A stretch of DNA of 64,000 nt, from contig NZ_FOBG01000001.1 of the NCBI RefSeq assembly GCF_900109645.1, positions 2,400,262 to 2,464,261 on the forward strand. The letters are read 5' to 3'. The notes below the pieces were generated by a model that worked only from the letters and a program-made list of their open reading frames with translations, ran no database searches and had not been told where the DNA came from. Both the position numbers and the translations under genes were made by a program. Shown piece by piece: positions 1 to 11,480 of this stretch (the first letter of the stretch is position 1; each line of letters begins with the position of its first letter). This DNA comes from Duganella sp. CF402 (GTDB lineage Bacteria; Pseudomonadota; Gammaproteobacteria; Burkholderiales; Burkholderiaceae_D).

Positions 1-2
1 CG

Positions 3-1691
3 CTGCTGCCTTCGTTCCTGTACTTGCCGCACGCCGATGAACTGGCGCCGGGCGAGAACAATCTGCCGTGGCAGCAAACGGCTGAAGAACAAACCGGCGT
101 GGCCGGCGAGATGGCGCGTAGCCGTGGCGCCACCACGCCGATCCGCCTGGTCTCCAGCGCCAAGAGCTGGTTGAGCCATCCGGGCGTGGACCGCCGCAGC
201 GCCCTGCTGCCGAACGACGCGCCGGAAGAAGTGGCGCGCGTATCGCCGCTGGAAGCTTCCACGCGCTACCTGTCGCACCTGCGCAAGGCGTGGGAGCAGG
301 CGCACCCTGACGCGCCGTTCGGCGAACAGGCCGTGACGGTGACGATCCCCGCCTCCTTCGATCCGGGCGCGCGCGAACTGACCGCCGATGCGGCGCGCGC
401 CGCCGGCTACACCAACCTCACGCTGCTGGAAGAACCGCAAGCAGCCTTGTACAGCTGGATTCAGGGCAGCGAAGGCCGCTGGCGCAAGGAAGTCAAACCG
501 GGCGACATCATTCTGGTGGTCGACGTCGGCGGCGGCACCAGCGACTTTTCGCTGATCGCCGTGCTGGAACGCGACGGCGTGCTGGAACCGCACCGTATCG
601 CGGTGGGCGACCACATTCTGCTCGGCGGCGACAATATGGATCTGGCGCTGGCGCACCTCGTCGCACGCAAGCTGGCCGCCAATGGCACGCAGCTCGACGC
701 GTGGCAGATGCGCGCACTGACCTACGGCTGCCGCACCGCCAAGGAAAAACTGCTGGCCGATGAAACCGTGGCGACCTGGCCGATCGTGGTGCCGAGCCGT
801 GGCTCGAAACTGATCGGCGGTTCGATCCGCACCGAACTCACGCGCGAGGAAGTGTCGACCTTCATCCTCGACGGCTTCTTCCCGAAAGTGGAAGCGTCGG
901 CGCGTCCGGCCGTGCGCACCCGCGCGGGCCTGACGCAGCTTGGCTTGCCGTATGCGCAGGACGCGGGCATCACCCGCCATCTGGCGGCATTCCTCGCGCG
1001 CCAGCTTGGCGCGACGACGGAACTGGAAGGCTACGCCGGCAAGCAAAACGCCGAAGCGACGTTCCTGCATCCGACCGCAGTGCTGTTCAACGGCGGCGTG
1101 TTCAAGTCGGACCTGCTGGCGCAGCGCATCATGGGCACCATTAACGACTGGCTGTACATGGAAGGCGCAGAGCCTGCGCGCATGCTGGGCGGCGCGGACC
1201 TCGACCTGGCGGTGGCGCGCGGCGCGGCTTACTACAGCTACGTGCGTCGCGGCAGCGGCGTGCGCATTCGCGGCGGCACGGCGCGTTCGTACTACGTGGC
1301 GATCGAGTCGGCGATGCCGGCGATTCCGGGCATGGAGCCGCCGATTCAGGCGCTGTGCGTGGCGCCGTTCGGTATGGAGGAAGGCAGCGAGATCGAATTA
1401 CCGAATCAGGAATTTGGCCTGGTGGTCGGTGAGCCGGTGCAGTTCCGCTTCTTCGGTTCCTCGGTGCGCCGTCAGGACCAGATCGGCGATCTGCTGGACT
1501 TCTGGGGCCCGGATGAGCTGATCGAGATGAACGAGATTCAGGCTAACCTGTCGCCGGAAGGCCGTCAGGCTGGTGATGTGGTGCAGGTACGCCTGCATGC
1601 GATGGCGACGGAATCGGGCACGCTGGAACTGGCCGCCGTGGCCAACGATGGCCAGCGCTGGAAGGTGGAGTTCGACGTCCGCAACGCATGA
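3..1691 (+). CDS. Hsp70-like ATPase, 5'-truncated by window edge
   Basis: This is an Hsp70/actin-fold ATPase. The frame is open from base 3, with LLPSFLYLP before the first internal start-like codon, so the true start lies upstream of the window. The phosphate-binding segment VVDVGGGTSDFSL and the adenosine-side GGDNMDLALAHL and LFNGGVF motifs are typical of the Hsp70 nucleotide-binding domain. After the ATPase domain only about 150 residues follow, and there is no recognisable DnaK lid or EEVD-type tail, so this is a divergent Hsp70 rather than DnaK. It overlaps the next Hsp70 by 4 bp (ATGA), which suggests translational coupling and a shared function. The chaperone role is inferred and the client is unknown. 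Confidence 0.9.
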   Translation: MLPSFLYLPHADELAPGENNLPWQQTAEEQTGVAGEMARSRGATTPIRLVSSAKSWLSHPGVDRRSALLPNDAPEEVARVSPLEASTRYLSHLRKAWEQAHPDAPFGEQAVTVTIPASFDPGARELTADAARAAGYTNLTLLEEPQAALYSWIQGSEGRWRKEVKPGDIILVVDVGGGTSDFSLIAVLERDGVLEPHRIAVGDHILLGGDNMDLALAHLVARKLAANGTQLDAWQMRALTYGCRTAKEKLLADETVATWPIVVPSRGSKLIGGSIRTELTREEVSTFILDGFFPKVEASARPAVRTRAGLTQLGLPYAQDAGITRHLAAFLARQLGATTELEGYAGKQNAEATFLHPTAVLFNGGVFKSDLLAQRIMGTINDWLYMEGAEPARMLGGADLDLAVARGAAYYSYVRRGSGVRIRGGTARSYYVAIESAMPAIPGMEPPIQALCVAPFGMEEGSEIELPNQEFGLVVGEPVQFRFFGSSVRRQDQIGDLLDFWGPDELIEMNEIQANLSPEGRQAGDVVQVRLHAMATESGTLELAAVANDGQRWKVEFDVRNA

Positions 1692-4468
1692 TGAGCCAAT
1701 ACGTCGTCAGCATCGATCTGGGCACCACCAATACGGTGATGGCCTATGCGGAAGCCGGCAGCGCCGAGATTCGGTTGTTCGATATCGATCAGCTGACGGC
1801 GCCCGGCGAGATTGGTGCGGCGGCGTTGCTGCCATCCTTGCGTTATCACCCGGCTGACGGCGAGATGGCGGATGGCGATCTTCAATTGCCTTGGCAGGCG
1901 GAGGATGTCGCCGGCGTGCGGCAGGTGGTCGTTGGCCGCCTCGCGCGCAAACTGGGAGGGCAGGTGCCGGGCCGTTTGGTGGTCAGCGCCAAGAGCTGGC
2001 TTTCGCATCCGCAGGTTGATCGCATGGCGGCGATTTTGCCGTGGGGTGCAGAGGCGGATGTGGCCAAGGTGTCGCCGGTGGCGGCCAGCGCGTCGTACCT
2101 TGCGCATTTGCGGTCTGCCTGGAATACGCGCTTTCCTGCGCAGCCTTTGGAACGGCAGCAGATTGTTTTAACTATTCCCGCATCGTTTGACGAAGGCGCG
2201 CGTGCGTTGACGCTGGAAGCGGCGCGCATGGCGGGCTTGCCGTCGTTGCGATTGCTGGAAGAACCGCAGGCCGCGTTCTACGACTGGCTGTTCCGCCAGC
2301 GTGCGTCGTTGGACGAGCAGTTGGCCGATACGCGGCTGGTGCTGGTGTGCGACGTCGGCGGCGGCACCACGGACTTCAGTTTGATGAAGGTCGACGGTGC
2401 TGCCATCAGCCGCATCGGCGTCGGCAACCACCTGATCCTCGGTGGCGACAATATGGACCTCGCGCTCGCCCACCTCGTCGAGTCGCGCATGAGCGGTAAC
2501 GAACCTGCGCGGCTGTCGGCCGCACGCTTGTCGCAACTGGCGGAACGCTGCCGGGCGGCTAAGGAGTTGCTGCTGGCCGCCGATGCGCCGGAGCGCACCA
2601 CCGTGACGCTGCTGGGCGCCGGCTCGAAGCTGATTGGCGGCTCGCGCTCGGCCGAGCTGACGCGCGATGAAGTCACCGCGCTGGTGGTGGACGGCTTCTT
2701 CCCGCTAAACGCGGAACAGGCTTCCGCGAAGCGCGGTCGCGGGGCCATCGTCGAATTCGGCCTGCCCTACGCCGCCGATGCCGCCATCACACGCCACCTT
2801 GCAGACTTCCTGCGCCAGCACGCCGCCGCCGCGCGCGAAGCCCTCGGCCTGCCCGCCGACAGCACCACCATCCCGATCCCGGACACGCTGCTGCTCAACG
2901 GCGGCGTATTCCGCGCCGACGCACTGGCACGCCGACTGGAAGCGACGCTGGCAGGCTGGCGCCAACAACCAATGCGCGTGCTGCACAACGAAAACCCCGA
3001 CGTCGCCGTAGCACGTGGCGGCGTCGCCTACGCGCTAGGCCAATCCGGCCAGGCGCCGGTGATCGGCGGCGGCTCCGCGCGCAGCTACTTCCTGCTGCTG
3101 GACACCGCCGGCCCGGCCGACAAGCCACGACGTGCCATTTGCATCCTGCCGCGCGGCGCGGCCGAGAACAAAGAAATCCTGCTGGCCGACCGCACCTTCG
3201 CACTGCGCCTCGGCCGGCCGGTGCGCTTCCACCTCGCCTCCTCCACCGCCGAAGCGCCGCAAGCCGGCGACGTGATCGAACTGCAGCCGGACGACTGCAT
3301 CGAACTGCCACCCATCGCCACCGTCCTGCGCGACAGCAGCGCCGCCGACGCACGTAAAGAAATCCCAGTGCAGCTGGCCGCCACGCTGAGCGAAGTCGGC
3401 ACGCTGGACGTCCACTGCGTCGCCAAGGAAAACGCGCAACGCTGGCTGCTTGAATTCCAGCTGCGCGGCGAGGCAGCGCCCGAAGCAGCAGCCGATGAAA
3501 CACCGATGCCAGCAGGCCTGCCGGCCGCCCTCGAAAAAATCGAGCGCATCTTCGGCAGCCGCGCGCAGCAAGTCGACATCAAGGAAGTGAAGCAACTGCG
3601 CACCCAGCTCGAGCACCTGCTGGGCAGCCGCGAAAACTGGCCGACCGCCGTGCTGCGCCGCCTGTTCGACGCGCTGATGGAACGCGCCAAAGGCCGCCGC
3701 CGCTCCGCCGAACACGAACGTGCGTGGCTCAACCTGAGCGGCTACTGCTTGCGTCCCGGCTTCGGCTACGCGCTGGACGAATGGCGCATCGAAAAGCTGT
3801 GGGCCATGTTCGGCGCCGGCGTGCAGCATCACAAGGACAGCCAGGCCTGCGCCGAATGGTGGACTATGTGGCGCCGCGTTGCGGGCGGCTTGAGCGTGGA
3901 AGCGCAATTGCGCGTGCTGGACGATTTCGCTTTCAACGTGCAGGCCGATGCTGCAGAACGCGGCCGCCGACCTGTCACGCTGGTCAACGGCAGCGAGGAA
4001 GACATGCTGCGACTGGGCGCATCGCTGGAACGCATCCCCGGCAACTACAAGGCCGAAATCGGCGCGTGGATGCTGGAGCAGCTACAGAAAGAGAAGAAAT
4101 CCGAAGCCGCGCGCGGCCGCCTGCTGTGGGGCTTGAGCCGCGTCGGCGCGCGCCAGCCCTTCCACGGCAGCGCGCACGACGTGGTGGACACCGCCACCGT
4201 CGAACAATGGCTGGACGCCGTGCTGGCACTGGACTGGAAAAAGGTCGAACCGGCCGGCTACACCGCAGCCCACCTGGCCCGCATGACCGGCGACCGTTCG
4301 CGCGACATCAACGACACGCTGCGCGCCGAAGTGCTGCGCCGTCTGCAGGCGTCAACCGCGCCCGCCAACTGGAGCGCGATGGTGCGCGAAGTGGTGCAGC
4401 TCGACCAGGCCGACGAAAAGCGCATGCTGGGCGACGCCCTGCCGCCGGGCCTCAAATTGATTTCTTGA
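1688..4468 (+). CDS. Hsp70-like ATPase with long helical C-terminal extension
   Basis: This 926-residue protein has an N-terminal Hsp70 ATPase domain of about 450 residues. Visible motifs are SIDLGTTNTVMAYA (phosphate 1), VCDVGGGTTDFSL (phosphate 2), GGDNMDLALAHL and LLNGGVF. A short beta-rich part follows, then a roughly 330-residue, charged, mostly helical C-terminus that ordinary DnaK lacks. I associate that extension with the DUF3731-type Hsp70 relatives, from memory. The start ATG overlaps the upstream Hsp70 stop in ATGA; a second in-frame ATG follows directly. The two ATPases look like a tandem duplication in which the second gained a C-terminal module, so they may act as a heteromer. 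Its last 17 bp overlap the convergent DTW gene. Confidence 0.9.
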   Translation: MMSQYVVSIDLGTTNTVMAYAEAGSAEIRLFDIDQLTAPGEIGAAALLPSLRYHPADGEMADGDLQLPWQAEDVAGVRQVVVGRLARKLGGQVPGRLVVSAKSWLSHPQVDRMAAILPWGAEADVAKVSPVAASASYLAHLRSAWNTRFPAQPLERQQIVLTIPASFDEGARALTLEAARMAGLPSLRLLEEPQAAFYDWLFRQRASLDEQLADTRLVLVCDVGGGTTDFSLMKVDGAAISRIGVGNHLILGGDNMDLALAHLVESRMSGNEPARLSAARLSQLAERCRAAKELLLAADAPERTTVTLLGAGSKLIGGSRSAELTRDEVTALVVDGFFPLNAEQASAKRGRGAIVEFGLPYAADAAITRHLADFLRQHAAAAREALGLPADSTTIPIPDTLLLNGGVFRADALARRLEATLAGWRQQPMRVLHNENPDVAVARGGVAYALGQSGQAPVIGGGSARSYFLLLDTAGPADKPRRAICILPRGAAENKEILLADRTFALRLGRPVRFHLASSTAEAPQAGDVIELQPDDCIELPPIATVLRDSSAADARKEIPVQLAATLSEVGTLDVHCVAKENAQRWLLEFQLRGEAAPEAAADETPMPAGLPAALEKIERIFGSRAQQVDIKEVKQLRTQLEHLLGSRENWPTAVLRRLFDALMERAKGRRRSAEHERAWLNLSGYCLRPGFGYALDEWRIEKLWAMFGAGVQHHKDSQACAEWWTMWRRVAGGLSVEAQLRVLDDFAFNVQADAAERGRRPVTLVNGSEEDMLRLGASLERIPGNYKAEIGAWMLEQLQKEKKSEAARGRLLWGLSRVGARQPFHGSAHDVVDTATVEQWLDAVLALDWKKVEPAGYTAAHLARMTGDRSRDINDTLRAEVLRRLQASTAPANWSAMVREVVQLDQADEKRMLGDALPPGLKLIS

Positions 4469-5087
4469 TGTAGCCTGCCTGCTGGGCCACGAAACCGTCG
4501 AAGGCGGCGATCAGCGGATCGAATTTGTTGATATCGTTTTCCAGCTGCGCCAGCGCGTACACCGTGGCCTCCAGCGTGGACAGCTGGTCCGGCAGATGCG
4601 CCTTGCGTATCAGGTAGTGCGACGGCGGCGTGTCGCGCAGCGGCATGCGCGGCAAGGTTTGCAGCAGCGGATTCAGATACAGCATCTTGCGGCTCTTGCG
4701 CCAGGTCCCGTCCAGCACCACGAGGCGCAGCGGCTCTGCAAGCCATGCCTCGTCAAACGGCTGCGGCGCGGCCAGTCCCAGCGACGCATCTTCCGTATCG
4801 GGATACAGCAGCACGTTGCGGCGATCCGGCGAGAGCAGCGCTTGCAGCTGCTGCGGTTCGAACGTCTCGCCCACTTCCAGCCGGCTGTTGGACAAACTCA
4901 AATGCAGCAGACGCGCACTGCCCTTGGCATTGCTGACTTCCATCGGATGTTGAAGTATCAGGACTTCGACCTGATTAGGCTGCGCTGTCGCCCAGCGGCA
5001 GATGCAGGTCTGCTGTGGGCGCAGGCACGCGGCGCACATGGCGCGCCGCGCGGGAAGGGCTGGACTCGCGGGACTGGCAGTATTCAT
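4452..5087 (-). CDS. tapT: DTW-domain tRNA-uridine aminocarboxypropyltransferase
   Basis: This 211-residue protein is a DTW-family enzyme, which transfers the aminocarboxypropyl group of S-adenosylmethionine to a tRNA uridine to make acp3U. The family motif is seen as LVVLDGTWRKSRKM near residue 125. The N-terminal cysteine cluster CAACLRPQQTCIC (C-x2-C-x6-C-x-C) is the usual zinc-binding-like element, and LILQHPMEVSNAKGSARLL is a conserved early segment. The length fits the bacterial family. It is transcribed against the Hsp70 pair and shares 17 bp of 3' end with it. A chemotaxis receptor lies upstream in the same direction, 28 bp away. The exact tRNA position modified is known for the E. 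coli homologue and inferred here. Confidence 0.88.
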   Translation of the reverse strand: MNTASPASPALPARRAMCAACLRPQQTCICRWATAQPNQVEVLILQHPMEVSNAKGSARLLHLSLSNSRLEVGETFEPQQLQALLSPDRRNVLLYPDTEDASLGLAAPQPFDEAWLAEPLRLVVLDGTWRKSRKMLYLNPLLQTLPRMPLRDTPPSHYLIRKAHLPDQLSTLEATVYALAQLENDINKFDPLIAAFDGFVAQQAGYIKKSI

Positions 5088-5115
5088 AGGCCGCGATTGT
5101 ACAGCCTACAGCGGC

Positions 5116-6858
5116 TTAGAACTCTTCCCAGTCGCCCGACTCGTTGGCAGCAACGGTGGCCTTGCGTGGTGCGGTTGATGCGGCCGGTGCGGATGCCGGC
5201 GCAGCAGCCGGGGCCTTGGCGGCAACAGCCCTCTTTGGTGCCGCCACCGCTGCGGCACGACGCGGCAGCGCGGCGCGCGCCGGTGCGGCCGGACGCGCCA
5301 GCGCGGGCGCCGCGCTCGATCCATCCAGCTTGAACACACTGACCACATCGGCCAGCTTGGCCGACTGCTCCTGCATCGATTCCGCCGCAGCTGCAGCCTG
5401 CTCCACCAGCGCCGCATTCTGCTGCGTCACCTGATCCATCTGCGTAATCGCGTCGTTGACCTGCGCGATGCCGATGCTTTGCTCTTCGCTGGCATTGCTA
5501 ATCTGCGTCATGATCTGCGTGACGCGGCTGATGCTCTGGACGATTTCCTCCATCGTCTGCCCGGCCTTGTCCACCAGCTCGGAGCCCATCTGTACCTTCT
5601 GCACTGAGTCGTCGATCAAGCCCTTGATATCCTTGGCGGCCGAGGCGGAGCGCTGCGCCAGATTACGCACTTCCGACGCCACCACCGCGAAGCCGCGTCC
5701 CTGCTCACCAGCGCGCGCCGCTTCCACGGCCGCATTCAACGCCAGGATATTGGTCTGGAACGCGATGCCGTCGATGACCGAGATAATATCCACGATCTTG
5801 CGCGACGAGTCGTTGATCGAGCCCATCGTGTTCACCACCTCGCCCACCACCGAACCACCACGGCTGGCGATTTCCGATGCGCTGATCGCCAGCTCATTGG
5901 CCTGCCGCGCATTCTCCGCATTGAAGCGCACGGTGGACGTCAACTGCTCCATCGAGGATGCGGTTTCCTCCAGCGAGCTAGCCTGCTCCTCGGTGCGCGA
6001 AGACAGGTCCTGATTGCCGGCTGCGATTTCCGTGGACGCCGTCGCAATCAGATCGGTGCCATTGCGCACCTGGCCGACGATGTTCACCAGATTGGTGTTC
6101 ATGGTCTTCAATGCGTTCATCAACTGGCCGGTTTCGTCATTGCTGCTGACCTGGATATCGCTGGTCAAATCGCCCGAGGATACGGTCTCCGCAACCTTTA
6201 CCGCTTCATTGATCGGCTGCGTGATGGTGCGCGTGATCCACCATGCGGCGAACACGCCCATCACAATCGCGGCAAGGCCTAGCAGCACCAGCAAGGTGCG
6301 GCCGCTCTGGTACTGTTTCTGGATCTCGACGGCGGTGGCGTCCAGCGATGCTGCCTGCTTGTCGGCGAAAGCCTTCAGCGCCGCGAGGTAGCGGATGCGG
6401 CTCTGGGTCATCTCGCCTTCGTAGATTTTGGTCGCACCTTCCAGGTCGCCGGCGTTCTTGGCGGCGAATACGGCCTTGCGGAAATCGGTGTAAGCCTTGC
6501 GCGTATCCAGCACTTGCTTGAACACTGGCTTGAGATCATCGTCATCGAGGTTGGCGCCGATCTGGTCCTGGATCTGGGTGGCGCGGCCGGAGGATTCGGC
6601 CATCAGCGCTTCGAGTTTTTTCTGGTCGGCCGCATCGCGCACCATGTAGGCGCCGGTGGTACGGGCGGCGTTCACCTCGATGATCTTGCCCCACTCCGCG
6701 ATCAGCCGCTCGTCGCGGATTTTCACGTTAATCATCTCGTCGGTTTTGGCGCTCGCGCTGCTCAGGCGAAGTATGCCTATGGTGGTCATCGCAACCAGCA
6801 GTAACAAAATCAGCGAAAAACCAAAGCCAAGTCGGGTTCCGATCTTGAGATTGTTCAT
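5116..6858 (-). CDS. Methyl-accepting chemotaxis protein
   Basis: This 580-residue transmembrane chemoreceptor begins [12 protein letters not shown]. The start was chosen because GGGAG precedes it; an upstream in-frame extension to 6960 lacks MCP character. It has a first transmembrane helix at about residues 10-30, a periplasmic four-helix-bundle sensor to about residue 185, a second helix ([19 protein letters not shown]), a HAMP region, and a signalling domain with the invariant tip [20 protein letters not shown]. An Ala/Pro-rich linker leads to the C-terminal residues DWEEF, matching the xWxxF pentapeptide that tethers CheR and CheB in E. coli receptors such as Tar. No che genes are nearby. 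It follows tssA after about 100 bp on the same strand. The ligand is unknown. Confidence 0.95.
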   Translation of the reverse strand: MNNLKIGTRLGFGFSLILLLLVAMTTIGILRLSSASAKTDEMINVKIRDERLIAEWGKIIEVNAARTTGAYMVRDAADQKKLEALMAESSGRATQIQDQIGANLDDDDLKPVFKQVLDTRKAYTDFRKAVFAAKNAGDLEGATKIYEGEMTQSRIRYLAALKAFADKQAASLDATAVEIQKQYQSGRTLLVLLGLAAIVMGVFAAWWITRTITQPINEAVKVAETVSSGDLTSDIQVSSNDETGQLMNALKTMNTNLVNIVGQVRNGTDLIATASTEIAAGNQDLSSRTEEQASSLEETASSMEQLTSTVRFNAENARQANELAISASEIASRGGSVVGEVVNTMGSINDSSRKIVDIISVIDGIAFQTNILALNAAVEAARAGEQGRGFAVVASEVRNLAQRSASAAKDIKGLIDDSVQKVQMGSELVDKAGQTMEEIVQSISRVTQIMTQISNASEEQSIGIAQVNDAITQMDQVTQQNAALVEQAAAAAESMQEQSAKLADVVSVFKLDGSSAAPALARPAAPARAALPRRAAAVAAPKRAVAAKAPAAAPASAPAASTAPRKATVAANESGDWEEF

Positions 6859-6960
6859 GGCAAACTCCCTAGCAAAAGTCTGGAATGTCCAGTTCATGCT
6901 AGCACTATTTGTCCACAATCTATAGTTCGAAAAGAAATATTCTGCGCTGCAACGCAGCAA

Positions 6961-7815
6961 TCAATCGCTTGCGGGCGCTGCGCCGAGCAGTTCCTCAACG
7001 CCCGCAATCGCCGACGGATCCTTGATCACGGCACGCAGCCACACATGCAGCGGCATTTCACCCCAGCTGGCCGCCCGTTCAGCCAGATAGGCGACCGGGC
7101 TGTGCGGCTCGGTGCGACGGAAGAATTCCGCCACCAGCCGCAGTTGCTGCAGGGCTTGCACGCGATTTTGCAGTGCGCCGCCCAGCGTGGCGCTTGTGTG
7201 ACCAGAAGTGGCCTGACCACCGTCAGCGAGGGCCATCAGTTGGCTGTGCGGGGCGAGATGGCGGATCACCGCCTGCAAGGCGTCCTTGGCAGGCGAGAAG
7301 CCGGGACCGTCCGCACCCAGTTGCGTATCTACCACGCGCTCCAGTTGAATCAGCGCGGTGAGGCAGAATTCGGCGTCGTCCAGCGATGGCGATGCGCAGG
7401 CTTGCACCAGCGCCGGCGTGCGCGCCAGCAGCCAAAACAGATTGCCGATGCGCTGGTCGTAGTCGCCGTCATCGACCAATGGATACAAATCGGTCCAGTA
7501 TTTTTCGCACAGGCCGGCCAGCAGCGCGTAGCCTTCGCCGAGGCCACGAAGACCTTGCGTGCGCGCCTGGGCCTCAGCCAGCCAGACAGCCAGCCGCAGG
7601 TCCTTGCTGCGGGTGAGGATCAGTTGCGCGCAGCGGCTGGCGACGAACGGCCAGTCGGCTTCCTTCAACGCGGTCTCCCACTCGCCTTGATCCAGCGTCG
7701 GATCGTCATGCTGGCGCGCTTGCGCCACTTCGTCCACTTCTCGGCTGAATGACATATCTTCGCCGCAGGGCTGTTCCGCGCTGACCGGCTGCAGTAATTG
7801 ATCGATGGTGGCCAT
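6961..7815 (-). CDS. tssA: T6SS protein TssA (short form)
   Basis: TssA proteins cap or position the baseplate and growing tail of the type VI secretion system. The N-terminal ImpA-type domain is recognisable: the region around PVSAEQPCGEDMSFS, then WETALKEADWPFVASRCAQL, TRSKDLRLAVWLAEA and KYWTDLYPLVDDGDYDQR. At 284 residues it is short, with only the conserved N-terminal domain and a modest C-terminal region, unlike long TssA proteins of 450 or more residues. It is the last gene of the leftward T6SS operon, 9 bp after clpV. Family membership is clear, but which functional TssA class it belongs to is not. Confidence 0.92.
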   Translation of the reverse strand: MATIDQLLQPVSAEQPCGEDMSFSREVDEVAQARQHDDPTLDQGEWETALKEADWPFVASRCAQLILTRSKDLRLAVWLAEAQARTQGLRGLGEGYALLAGLCEKYWTDLYPLVDDGDYDQRIGNLFWLLARTPALVQACASPSLDDAEFCLTALIQLERVVDTQLGADGPGFSPAKDALQAVIRHLAPHSQLMALADGGQATSGHTSATLGGALQNRVQALQQLRLVAEFFRRTEPHSPVAYLAERAASWGEMPLHVWLRAVIKDPSAIAGVEELLGAAPASD

Positions 7816-7824
7816 GTGCGCCTC

Positions 7825-10403
<2,579 letters not shown>

Positions 10404-10407
<4 letters not shown>

Positions 10408-10865
10408 TTGCGACCTCCACGTGCGCTGCGATTGATCGAGTAATGCAGCGATGACGGTTGCAGCACCGCGTCAAAGCTGACAGCTTCGGTATGGGGTAGT
10501 CCGGCCAGCGTGCCGTAGATGGCAAAGCGCACGCGGTTGATCGAGCCGGGTTCGTGTTCCAGGCGGGCCTGCACATTGCGCAGGCGCGGTTCATGCCGTT
10601 CGATGGCGGCTTTCAGTGCGGCGCAAATGCGCATGCGGTCGTCATCGCTGCCAAAGCACATGCCGGCGAAATCTACCAGTCCGTAATTGGCGATCGAGCG
10701 CGCGCACTCGGGATAGGCGCGCATCGTCTCGACGGCGATGGCGCAGCGGGTGTTCAGCAAGTCTTCCAGATCGCGCGCCACGCTGTCTTTGTACTGTTCC
10801 AGCGACATGCGGGGTGCTGCTTCGCCAAGCAAGCGATCGAGCAGGCCGGGAGTAAAGCCGTTCAT
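10404..10865 (-). CDS. tssE: T6SS baseplate protein TssE
   Basis: TssE is the gp25-like wedge protein of the T6SS baseplate. The 153 residues show the family pattern: LLDRLLGE near the start, SVARDLEDLLNTR, the Tyr-Pro-Glu segment AYPECARSIANYGLVDFAGM, and an arginine-rich C-terminal part. The length is normal for TssE. It lies 95 bp downstream of hcp, beyond a strong hairpin, and overlaps clpV by 4 bp. Because tssF and tssG, its usual partners, are absent from the locus, its baseplate partners must be encoded elsewhere. Confidence 0.92.
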
Positions 10866-10883
10866 GCCAGACTTTCGAAAAAG

Positions 10884-10906
10884 AGCCAGGCCGGGAAGGC
10901 CTGGCT
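10884..10906 (-). terminator. Hairpin with U-rich tail between hcp and tssE
   Basis: A perfect 9-bp stem (AGCCAGGCC and its complement) encloses a 5-base loop. On the minus strand it is followed by CTCTTTTT. It sits downstream of hcp and upstream of tssE, inside an otherwise tightly packed operon. It looks like an intrinsic terminator or attenuator that could let hcp be expressed above the distal genes. Confidence 0.65.
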
Positions 10907-10960
10907 AAAGGCGCGCGGCGCCGGCTCGCCACGAGGACCGGCGCGGGCGCAGGGGAAGCT

Positions 10961-11452
10961 TCAGACGATGCGGTTGGTGGACAGATCCCAACCGCCGGAC
11001 GTGTTACCGCCAGCGCCGCCGCTGATTTTCTGCTGCGTGTACTTCCACTTGATCTTGGAGAATTTGAGCGCGACTTCCTCGCTCAGGATGTCGCCCTCCT
11101 CCACCGCCGGCGACACGGCGCCGATCAGCACATTCTCGATTTCGATTTCGTAGTATTTCACGCGCTCACCCTGGGCGTCGGCACGCATGAACTCAAACTT
11201 GGCCTTGGGGATGGTGCGGCCGGCCGAACAGGTTTGCAGCAGGATCGGGGACGCCAGGTCGGCCAGTTTGGACAGCACGATGTCGCGATGCTCGCAACGC
11301 TCCGCCGTATGGCCGCCGCCAGTGGAAGCGGTGGCGGACTTGGGCTGTTCCACGCCGAAGCTCACGGACCGGCACTCGATCCAGTCCTTGTGGCGGTCGT
11401 CATTCGATTCGCCCTTGATGCCGTCAATGTACAGATATACGTCGATTGCCAT
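10961..11452 (-). CDS. hcp: T6SS tube protein Hcp (TssD)
   Basis: Hcp hexamers stack to form the inner tube of the T6SS. The 163-residue sequence starts MAIDVYLYIDGIKGES and contains ECRSVSFGVEQP, the loop SATASTGGGHTAERCEHRD and the C-terminal strand IKWKYTQQK, all typical of Hcp. The start is supported by AGGAG seven bases upstream. A Gly/Ser-rich tail follows the core fold. It lies 28 bp after tssC in the leftward operon and is followed by a terminator-like hairpin. No second hcp or fused effector domain is seen. Confidence 0.96.
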   Translation of the reverse strand: MAIDVYLYIDGIKGESNDDRHKDWIECRSVSFGVEQPKSATASTGGGHTAERCEHRDIVLSKLADLASPILLQTCSAGRTIPKAKFEFMRADAQGERVKYYEIEIENVLIGAVSPAVEEGDILSEEVALKFSKIKWKYTQQKISGGAGGNTSGGWDLSTNRIV

Positions 11453-11480
11453 TGGAATGCTCCTCTCAATTTATCGGGGT

